A stretch of 64,000 nucleotides of DNA from Lutraria lutraria (taxonomy: Eukaryota; Mollusca; Bivalvia; Venerida; Mactridae): the NCBI GenBank assembly GCA_964023205.1, contig OZ026847.1, positions 5,516,819 to 5,580,818 of the forward strand, written 5' to 3'. The position numbers and the translations under genes were made by a program. Positions 46,595 to 58,500 of this stretch are shown here, one piece after another. Positions within the stretch are counted from its first letter, which is position 1; each line of letters opens with the position of its first letter. A model generated the notes under the pieces. It had not been told where the DNA came from. It made no database searches and worked only from the letters and a program-made list of their open reading frames with translations.

Positions 46595-49500
46595 TTAAAA
46601 TCTTCTCGGTCCCCAAGCGCGGTTGGTATTAGGGGCCACAGTACTTCCAGAAGCTCCAGGGAAGCTAGGGAACTCGGCTGTGCTACTTGTATCAGGAGCC
46701 GAATCCCAGGGAGCATTGATGACCTTGAAAGCCTTTCCTTTAGCTGGTTCTGAATCTTGGTTTCGACTCGGCGCTTTAGTGAGACTCTGAATGTACTCAT
46801 TGTCCAGCACATCTTGAAGCTAAAAACAGAGATGGTTGTAAAGAAAGGTTTGTTTTCCATATATACTTTAATTTAACTGCATGAATAATGCTAAATTTCT
46901 TATAAAAAATAAGTTTTGTTGAAACTTAGAAACTTAATTATCATATTCCAAAACATTTACATCATCTGTATGAAAAAAGCAAAACAAATTGTTTTCCTTT
47001 TTATCTTAGAAGTCTATCAAATTTGAGTAACATTGAAATTAACTTCAATTTATAAAACTTTGCTTATTTGAGTTTTACAACCCTTTTCAACAGTCAGAGT
47101 CATATGGGGCGGACAGTTCACCTAATAATCGTTCCTGGGAAGAACCAGTACTAGACTACCATCCTCTTTAAGCAACTGCCTACTTTCTCACATAAAAAGA
47201 CATGGTCAGTAGCTGGGCTCGAACCCACGACCCTCCGTCAGTGAGAGTTTACAGTGATTTGAAGTCAGCAACCTAAACCACTCAACCATGATTTATAAAA
47301 CTAACTATCTTGACTTAAAATGTAAAATGACCAAAAAACAAAACTTACAAATTCTTCTTCAATGTTAAGCAGATGATCTTTACAATCGTACACATCATCC
47401 TCTCCACCAGTAATCATGATTATATCTGGATTGTCATTGGCACGAGGAAATCGTAAGTCCACCTTAAAGTCTTCTTGTATCTTTCTGACACCACGTCCTT
47501 TCTGACCAATGATACGTGGATGTATTCTTTGATCAATTTTAGCCTCAATTGTAACCATGTCTTCCTGTTTGAAAGATAAAGCAAAGAGTTCATACACCAT
47601 ACATAGTAATAGTTTAAGGAGAAGTCATCATTCAGAAATATAGTAAAAGACTGATTCTGCGATAAATTGAAAAGCGTAAACATAGCGAGATTATATATTC
47701 ATTTAGTGTTACATAAACTTTTACATTAAGCATATCAATGAAATACATTTAGGTTAATTATAATATAATATATACACACAAGTGTATAAGCTCTAAATAA
47801 TACAAGACAAAAATACTTTTAGTCAACTTTCAAAAGTCCAATTTCAAGTAAATACTAAATTCTAAATAGGTGAGCCAAAACAACACACAGCCCCATATTA
47901 CAATTGATATCAAACATAAGTTTAAGACAACAGAGTTGATCAGCACACTAACAACAATATGTGCAAATGAAAAGAAGTACACAAAGATAGACCAGTGATT
48001 TCTTTCCAAAATTTTCTCACTACCAATGCCCATCAAAAGGGGAAATTTAACGCACCAAATTTCAAATTGGGACTATATATTTCCATTCATTTCTATAGAA
48101 TATGTGAATATTTCTTTGTTTAAATAATAAATATAATATTACTTCACTGTAATTGGTGACAATGGTGAGAAAACTGTTGTATTTTTCTTCTTTTTTACAT
48201 GATCATGTGGAAAACACTTCTTGTTAGGGGAAAATTCTGGCCATTTTAGCGTAAAAATGAAGGAAATTTTACTAGGGTAAACTGCCCATATTCGGCAGTA
48301 AATATAGCGAAAAAAAATCACTGTAGACTTACGTATTCTTTCACCATGCGTAGAATTTCTTCTCTTGCTTCTTCACAATTCTTTTCATACCCAATGATAG
48401 TAATTGTACTCTCGTCACTTTTGTCTGGTAGCTGTATCTTTACATCATGATCTGAACGCATTTTGTTGATCACTTCACCACGACGACCGATCAATTTTGG
48501 ATGATACATGGGATCAACATCGACACCAAGTTCGAAGCTCTTTAACATACGATCTTCTTTCTCAAGTTCGAGCGTTTTACATTTTTCAGCAAGAGCATCT
48601 TCGGCACGCTGGACATTAGCTGGTGGACCGGTAACCTTAATGATGTCACTCTGTTGTTGTTGGGGTGGAATCGAGATGTTTACGTTGAACTCGTCCATCA
48701 ATTTACGCACATCTCGTCCCTTCTGACCGATGATGTATCGGTGGAAATCAAATGGTACATTAACTTCTTTGGTGATTGGTACAAGGTCCTGGAACAATAT
48801 ATTTAGTCATATTAACTAGAGCTTTGTTACAGAAGTGACTAATTCCTCTGCTGCACCTTTGACATGAAGAATGTGACAGTACACTATATGGCTAAGTTCA
48901 AGGGAACATAACTCTGTAGATCACTGGGCAAAGAAATTGTGTCTGGCATATCTACACTTCAAAGTGTTGACATATTTCAAGTTTCATGAGTGTGATCGCC
49001 CAAGGATGTGGAAGTGGTTCGATCCGTAAATTGTGATATTGTATGCGGACGGACGGAGTGCCAGACCAATGACCGAGTGACTCCAATACACCTCCTCTCA
49101 AACTTCATTAATGGGGATATAACAAGCAGACAAATCATTGTCACCTTAGAATTAAAAGGGCCTGCACTTTTCATACTTATCAGATAGGCCCTTTTAATCC
49201 TACGGCAACATCATGAAAACTTTTAGATGATAACAATCTTATAATTATCTGTAATATGTAGGCAAATAAAACTTTTGTAATAAGACAAGATGTTGTAAAT
49301 ATACATACCAGAAGTGCTTTCTTGGCTCCTTCACAGTTCTCCTGTTTACCAGTAATGATAATGATGTCATTTTTGGCAGGATTAACAGGTGATGTTGGTT
49401 CATCTCCGTTCACCATGTTCTCAGTGGCATCACCTGCACCTTTAGGAGTAGCTGTTAATTAAAACACAGGAAATAAGTACATTGTCTTACAGAATAACTA

Positions 49501-52500
49501 AGTACACTTAATTTATGCCCAATGCCAGGGATAAATGTTAATATGGTTTCAGCATACATATGAGTGATAGCTGTTATTTAAATCATAAAACATTTAATCT
49601 TAACACTGCTTAAATAATTACAAATACTTAGGTAAACAATTCAAAAGAGGCAATATATTTTCAATATTTTACAGGCAGTGTAAAGTATAATATTCGTATT
49701 TTGCTAGCAAAAAACAACAACATTCATTTGCCATTAGAGCATGATCAATACAAACACAACAACATACCTCCATTAGCAACAGGTCTATCAGGGAATTTTA
49801 TACCAACATCAAACTGTTGGGTGATCTCTTGTACATTAGCACCACGACCTCCCATCACTGTTCTATGGAATTGTTGTGGAATCATGCATTCTACAGTCAC
49901 TTGAGCATCCTGTAACAAAACCATCAAACAATAATCATCTAATGGCTTCATAATCAAAGTTGCCAGATTTGAAATAAATCACCTCGCTACAACTGGGGTG
50001 TACCATCACACCAACAGTCCAGGTAATTTGGCAACACTGAAGCTTTAATGGTGGAGGACATCCCCAGACTTGCACTTGGGTAAAATCACTGACCTTCATA
50101 AAGGTCTGGACAGCTTGACCTCACATGAGAATTTTCATCCCGGATGATATTCGAACTCGCAATCATGAGGTGATTGTGATAACTATTCGGGGACCTTAAC
50201 CACCCGACCCTCTTGAGGTCCCTGAATGTTACAAGGGGGCCGTAACATCAAAGAAACTTAAAGAGAACCTTTTGAGTAAATTACGAACAAATTCAATATT
50301 AAGTTTCATGAACCACTACTGAAACATTGTAATTGTATAAGCAAGTAAATCACAATTATATCAGACAACTTAGATGTACCATGTAAATGAATACACAATG
50401 AAGGATGAACGTACCAAATCGGCAACAATTTCAAGAATTCTCTTCTTTGCTCCTTCTACACAATCTTTGGCTCCCTTGATCACAACACGGTCACTTTTCA
50501 CTCCACTACGTGGGAAACTGACAGTAACGCCTCCATATTCCTCACCAATCTCTCTCAGAACTTGTCCACGGCGAGCAACAAAATGCTTGTGGTGTTTAGG
50601 ATCAACATTCACTTCTCCTTCCACAATGTTATCCTAAAACCAAGATTAAACAAAACCTTAAGTGGACGTATTATAAAATCATGGAAAGTTATCTGATCAC
50701 TAACTATACTGATGTTTAGATCAAAGACAGTAAACAAGACTAATACATTCAGAGTAATCTTAGTTCTTTACACCCTCATTTGTGAAAGAAGAAAACTTTG
50801 AAACTGGACATCTTAAGCTCAGTGTTACAGAGATGATAAAATGCAGTACAGCTTGAACTGAATAAAAACTGTACATTTTGGACCATGCTAGAAAACTACC
50901 ACCTACACATAATATATCTCAAAATATATTTCACAAAATTTATAACATATTTAATAGTGGAATAAACTCTTTCACTCTAAATATTTTTGTAAAGTTCACA
51001 ACTTTTTCAAAACATTTTCGCAACTTACCAAGTCTTTAATAAGACCCAAGATTTCTGTTTTAGCAGTAGCAACACCTTCCTTAGTTCCAATGATGGTAAT
51101 TAATTCTTGGTCAGTATCATCTTGAGATGGGAAAATAATTCTAGCTCCAGTATTTTCACGAACCTAGGGAGACAGAATAAACATACTTATAATGTAACTC
51201 TCTTGAAAAAAATAAATAGATAAAGGAAATTTAGGTCATAAACTACTAAAATAACTCAAAAGTTTTAAAAAGTTCAGAAAATCTATGTATTAAACACATC
51301 CTTTTTTCGGTAAGGTAAGGTACTTTTTAGTGAGGGTCACTAACTTCGAGCTTTTACAAACTTGTCAAAATCCTAAAGGGTCATCTACATGTGAAGACCA
51401 ACTTCCCGACCAAGTATGAAGACAGTAGACCAAATCATTAGCGGCCAGACAAGGTGTAGTTAAGGACCGACAGACATGTGCAAAGCAATATAGCCCCTAC
51501 TTGAGGTAGAGCATTACTAGTATGTTTAAATCAAGAAGGATACAACAAAAATCAAAACCCATATAAGATATTAGTACCTTTCTGATCTTACTTCCACCTC
51601 TACCAATAAGGAATTTATGGTATTCAGCCTTGGCTCGAATCTCTTCAACATTACTGTTAGTTTGCTGTAAATAAAATTGAATTATGCTAAGGAAGCGGTA
51701 AAACAACCTGGTCAGAATCGCACCAAATAATAATTTGAATGTTGATATGGGATTAGAAAATAACCAAACTTATATACTGCGCAACACTTAGCAATCTGAT
51801 AAAAGAAAAATTCATCTTCTTCATCATGAAATAAACAGTCAGATTCAGATATTTTAACATATACATTTGCACTGTCAAAGATTTTAATCTAAATGAAAAC
51901 ATTTGAGTAATAAGTCCCTCAAACTTACAATTTGATTTGACAACTCCAACAGCTGTTTCTTGGCTTTATCAACATCTTCAGCTGGTCCCCGTACTGTCAC
52001 CTTGTCACTAGTGCTGCCTTCCGTTGGGAATCGGATTATAACACCACCACATTCATCCATGATAGATCGAATAAGGCGACCCTTAGCACCAATAATAGAA
52101 TTATGAAGTTTGTGGGGAACATCCACTAGCACTTCTTTAATGTTTGCCTGAAAAAAAAAACAAGAACATAAGATAACAACCTAGAAGAATTAAAAGTCTA
52201 TGACACTAACAGTAATGTTAATGATAATAATACATTAATGAGTGGTTTGAGGGCCATCTAATAGTTGCATTTCCTGTTGTTGTTGGAGCAAGATGCCATT
52301 ACTGAACACAAGGATGTCAGGGTTCTCAATAACAGCAGGCTGCAGGCCAATTTAGCCGCTTAGAAATGTGTTTGAGCCAGTCAGGAATCTCAAAAGTTTA
52401 TCTAATATTGCTTGAAAATGCCCAGACCTCCCCCCCCCCCCCCTAGCAGGCCTGTTAGTCTAGCTTTCGAGTCTGATGGCCACAAAATTATTCAGAACCC

Positions 52501-55500
52501 TGGATGTAATGATCACGAAAGAGTTGATTTGAAAAGCCAGAGACATTAACCAACCAGGAACCAGTAACATACATATGTTTAATGTGTATTTTGCGGTCCC
52601 TCAAGCATTTCAATATGAGGAAATCTTTGGAAAGTCACAACTCTGACTATCTAAGAAACAAGAAGCTTTCTCAGTGATGTTGCAATCTTTTTACGGCAAG
52701 TTGAAGCCAATGTTTTATGCTTTGCATTCTTGTGAACAGATAACTCACATAAAACTAATATCTTATAGTAGGTTATGCACAGGTGCAGGAAATGCTCAAT
52801 TCAAGGAAAAATATTTTACGAAATATTTCGACAGGAATAGAAATTATAAACACTTGAGAAGATATTCAAATTATTTTCAACAGAATATAAATGTAAGTAA
52901 AGTTTTACCAAGTCTTTCTGAATGGCCTCAATCTTCTTCTTAGCAGCATCAACATTAGGTTTTTTACCAGTTATAACAATAACATCAGAATCGGAAGCTT
53001 CAGTTGGCAAATCAATTCTGGTATCGGTTTCTTCACGAATCTGTAACAAAAAGTGACACCCAAAACTTACATGCTAGTACATTCTAATTTAAGGCCAATT
53101 TTTGTTTTAATCATGTTTAAGTTGTACTTATTTCACTATCTTTGAAAATAATTGTTTAGTACTTTTTAATAAAAACAGAAATATATTAACAATATTCAGA
53201 ACCATGATAAAAATGTAATAAATAGATAACATCTAGTTTATTTACCTTTCTAATAGTAGCACCACCTTTACCAATGATGTTCTTGTGAAAGTCTTTGAAG
53301 ATATGCACCTGAGCTTGAAAGTTACTTGTAACCTGTAACAACAGAAATAAAATATATATGTAAAAGAATGCCGTCTTCCATTTGACCCTTAAAATGGTAT
53401 TTTGACTCTTAAAATTAGTAAATATGGCTTCTGACTCTTGACAATTTGTACCAATGGGTCAAATTTGATATTACCAGAGTAAGACATTTCATTGATTTGA
53501 ATCATAATCAGCCGTTACGGTTTCGTTGAAATTGACCAACTGCTATATAAGGAGATGTTTAAAGTAATTGTTGACGCACTGACATACAAATGAAGTCTGG
53601 GAACCCAAGCTGTAATCGAGAAGGGTTTAATCCCATTGCTTGTTCTAGGGAGTTATTGTCTGCTATAAAGGTAAATGTCTCAAATGCATACGATTGCAAG
53701 ATTTCTAGTCTCCAGTATGATATGTCAATGAAATATACCCCTAGAATGTTTTTGTTTGTTTGTTTGAGGTTTACGCCCCTTTTCAACAAAGTCATATGAG
53801 GCGGACAGTTCTGCTAACCATCATTCCTGGGAAGATCCAGTACTAGACTCCCATCCTCAGCAAGCAACTGCCTACTTTCTCACATAAAGAGACATGGTCG
53901 GTAGCTTGGCTCGAACCCACAGCCCTCTATCAGTGAGAGGTTACAGTGATTTGAAGTCAGCTACCTTAAATACTCCAACACAGAGATGGTCTATCCCTAG
54001 AATGTAGTATATAAGTAAAATAGAACTTACTAAATCTTGTGTAAGTTTTTGTAAGTGCTGGTAGCATTTATCAACATCGTTCTTTGGTCCACGAAGTGTG
54101 ACAACGTCACTTTTCCTTCCCTGGTCTGGGAATGTAATTTGGACTTGGTTAAATTTGTCCCGTGTAGCTCTGATGCCCTCTCCTCTGGCGCCGATCAACA
54201 TACGATGGAATCTTTGCTCAATAATAATGTCTCTGGTTTTCTCATTTTCCTGAAATTCAATAGAATCAACCATAGTATTATATTAACTAAATGATATGGC
54301 ACAAAGTATTTGAAAAAAAAGTTAAATCAAATTCACTAGACAGCAAATTTTAACACCAATAGTTTAGTTCAAATGAATACAAACACGAGTGTAAATATCA
54401 AAGTTTTCAAAAAAAGTAGGACTATTAAAATGAGACTAACCATTCTGGAAGACATCTCCATCAGCTCCTTCTTGGCTTTCTGTACACCATTGGGTTCGCC
54501 CTCTATTCTAATGGTATTACTGTTCTCAGAGTCCGATGGTATTCTAATAGCTACACCAGTTTCATTTTTTATCTTGGTGATATTTGCACCCCCCTTCCCG
54601 ATAATGTGTTTGTGAAATCGCTGTTCAATCTCTATTTCCGCGAAGTCCATACGGCTTTGCTACAAACAGAAAAGAAGGAAAATGCAAAATTTTATATTCG
54701 AAAACAAGCAGTCTGTGAAATAAGGGTTTGTAATGCGGTTGCCCGAAACTTATAATTAAACTGCTTTTTATTTTACATGTATTTGATTTGTTAATGAAAA
54801 GTCGGTTGTCCAAACCAAAATTTTGGTTGTCTGAATGAAATATTTGTTGTCCAGGACAACCGCTAATTTCGGAGACTGAACAAGCAGTCAAATATACAGT
54901 CAATATTTTATTTCATTCGAGAGAGGAATAATTAAATGGAATTAACAACATAAACCAAGTCATGATGAACATTATAAACAATTAGCCAATTATTATTAAG
55001 TTTTATTTGATTATCAGCACTTCCATTGGAACAAATTCTGTTATCCATAAAAGTGACAAAGTTGAGTACAAACTATTAAACAGTCATGAATTTTAGATTT
55101 GAGTATAACAATTTTTTTATTTCAAGGGAGACAAAATTTTATTTAACGTTACAGTGCAACCTCCTTTGAAAACAGCAAATATATTTGTCGTTGAGAGGAT
55201 GTTGTTCTAGAGAGGTTAAATTAATAGTTAAATAGTAGTGTGAAAAAATCATGCTGTTGTTGAAGGGAGGGTGTTGCTTAATAGAGGGCCACTCTGGAGA
55301 TGTTTAACTGTATTCTTAACACAAGTTAGTAAATACGTACAAGGTCCTTGACAAAGGCTTCAAGAGCTTTCACAGCCTGGTCAACTTCCTCTGGAGGTCC
55401 TTCTACTTGAATCTTATCTTCTCCTTCAGTAAACTCAATATGTACCTGTAATATTATATAGACACATTTTACTGTTAATACATTTTTAGTTGGTAATAAG

Positions 55501-58500
55501 TAATTTACACATCATTGCAGTGACTTGTTTTTCACTATATTTACAGCCGTATATAGGCAGTTCCCCTAGAAAAATTTCCTTCATTTTCCCCCCAAAATGG
55601 TTAGAATTTTCCCCTAACAAAATCATGTAAAAAGAAGGAAATTACAACATTTTTCACACCATTGTCAACAATTAAAGTGTAGTATTATTTATATTTATGA
55701 TTTAAACAACAAAATAATCGCATACTCCAAAGAAATAAATGTTATCATATATTCCCCTGAAAAGTATTAATAACTTGATACTATAAATATCAAACTAATA
55801 CCAGCTGAGCTCTTTTGTAGAAGGTAATAAAGTTAGTATAATTTAATAGTACAATGGAGATATAATAGGCAGTTTGTGAGACAAACTTACCTTGGGGAAG
55901 TTAGAAGTGATGTCTCTGATGGTGCTTCCTTTCTTTCCAATGATGTACTTGTGCAACCAATCCTTGGCTTTCACATCAGCGAACACAACACTATTAGCCT
56001 GAAATACAAATATTGTTATCATGTTAGAATCTGAAGAACAGCTTTACCAAACACAACAACACTATTAGCCTGATACAATGTATACTGAATATAACAGATT
56101 TAGGCACCTTAAGATGTAACAGTTTTAGTATCCATGAATTATTTATTTCTTTTATTCAATAAAACATGATAATGAATTTATGATTTATTGTAGTAAATTC
56201 AGGATACCTTGGAGTACACCATGGTTAGAGCAGGTCCAAGTTTATCTTGTTCGCCACGTAATGTGATAGTTTCGGAAGGGTCGTCAAGTGGTGGAACCTC
56301 AACGGAGACGCCGGTGGTAGCCAGTATTTCCTGCAAGCTGTTTCCTCTTGGTCCAATAATATATTTATGTTGGGATTTTCTAACCTCTACTGACACAGTC
56401 TGACATTTTCTCTTCTGTAATAAACAACAAACATTCTATAAAGTATGTTCCTAATCCTATAATACTGTAACTACTTTCATCTTATTGCACTTTTATTATC
56501 CATTTTAGCCTGGTTTTAGAAACATAACTTTATTACCAAAAATGAAATAAACACACACAGTCACACAGGTAGTGATTTAATTGTGATAACAAATTGTGTG
56601 CAGTTTTATCTTTTTGGAATTTGAATAAAATTGAACAAGCTAGATTCCAGAATAATTTACTTATCGGACAAACTGAAGTTGGCGCTATTTAGTATTATCA
56701 TGTAATAACTAACATAACAATAGTCTTATAGAATAAATATCTAACCTTTTCTTCAAATATAGCCATAATGGTTGCTTTACATTTCATTACTCCCTCTTTC
56801 TCTCCAGAGACTACAATCTCATCAGATTGAACACTGGGTGGTGGTACGTTAATCTTAGCTCCAGTCTCTTCTATCAGTTGTTTAATGTTAGAATTGTTAG
56901 GTCCACAAACAAATGGATGGAATACCTTGTTCACAGGAAGTCTCTCATAAGCTAGTTTAGACTGCAAATAATCAAAAATATTATTACAGTAATGCAAAAA
57001 TTTAGCAGCTCAGCCTAATAATGTTATGAAACAAAGCACAAATGCGAGTAATAATTATATATGTCACGGTGTGCATGAACAGTAACACATCAATATCTGA
57101 ATGCATAAAAAAATAAAGCTTTAAGTGTTTAGTCAACAAATGTTTTTGTTTTAGTATAATGTTCTCAAAACAGTTTTTGTCTACAATGTTTAACTGATAG
57201 AGCAACCATTTAACAAAGTTATTTCTAAGTGTAGAATAATAAACAAGTACAACTAGAGCTGTCACAGAGGTGACTAATACCCCCGCCGCCATTTTGACAC
57301 TAATACTGCAATAGTACACTATACGGCTAAGTTCAGGGGGACATAACTGCAATGAGTGCATCGCTGGGCATGGAAATTGTGTTTTGCACATCTACACTTG
57401 ATGGTGATAACACAGGGCTCTCCTTAGACTTTGAATCCTAAGAGTCAATGACTCTTGGGGTCAAATTGTCAAGAGTCAAAATCAAAATTCCAAGAGTCAG
57501 CTGTAAAACTTCAAGAGTCAATAATTTGTTTGACGCAGCGGAGGGCCATAGTTATTACGCTTTACTAGTCTTTTAGCAAGAGAAAGAACATTGAAAAGAT
57601 TAAAAACGCATTAATCTAAGACAATTAGTTAAATTTGCATGAAGAAATCTGACATCGCAATACACAAATTGAACATAAATCCATAGGTCCCTGTAAATAT
57701 CAACATATATTTGATATTCAATTATTAATATTCGTAAGCATAGTCAATCACATGATTAAATCTCAAGAACAAGTTTACATGAAATACTAATAAGATGACG
57801 TATGCATGTATCATGTGCTGTTATCCGAAATTTGTTGTCCGAAATTCGTATACTTCACGGAAATGTATGTGTACCAATGTTTTTGAAAATTAATGAGCGA
57901 ATGCTATTTTGTTGGCCATACTTCTAAATGCAACATGATATTGTAGTAAATAGTCCATAAATACGTCTAAACATATGATTACCAATAAAATAGTCTATGT
58001 AGCAATTTTCGGAAAATACGACTCGGGAGTGTACCGTATGGTACGAACTTTACTCAATACCACTGATTATGCAGAAAGGCAGAACTCGCAATTAATTTGA
58101 TAGAATAGTTATTTGCATTATGAATCATAGCTTGTGGCAATTAAAATTGGTGTTGATATTGTCTCACGTACATGTTTAGCGATTCAAATTGTTTTTCGTA
58201 AGTCTGCAGTTTAAACGTTCGATCTCCGCGGGTTACACAACATAAACCCGTCGCCATTTTGTGTAAAGTGTAGATCTACACGATTAGACGAGAATTCGAA
58301 ACTTCTCTCAAAACGATTGCAATTGCAGTCTTATTATTGTGGAAAGTATTTAGTTGAATGAATTCACGCCAAAATTTTCAAATTATATTTCTACTTCGTC
58401 CTTACGAACGCTGTAATCAACGACATGGTAATGACATGCTTTTTGTTTTCGGCGTCTATTTTTGGACTGACTCCGCCTCAAAACCCATTAGCGCCAATCA

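Larger units (their letters stand above)
40279..55109. repeat. Tandem duplication, unit 2
   Basis: 14.8-kb direct repeat of unit 1. It begins inside a truncated hAT-like element at GCATAATCC (corresponding to 25051) and ends at GAGTATAAC. It lacks the 471 bp found at 25810-26280 and has a small extra palindromic segment near 43648-43688. The 3' thirteen exons of the intact vigilin gene lie inside it. Confidence 0.9.
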
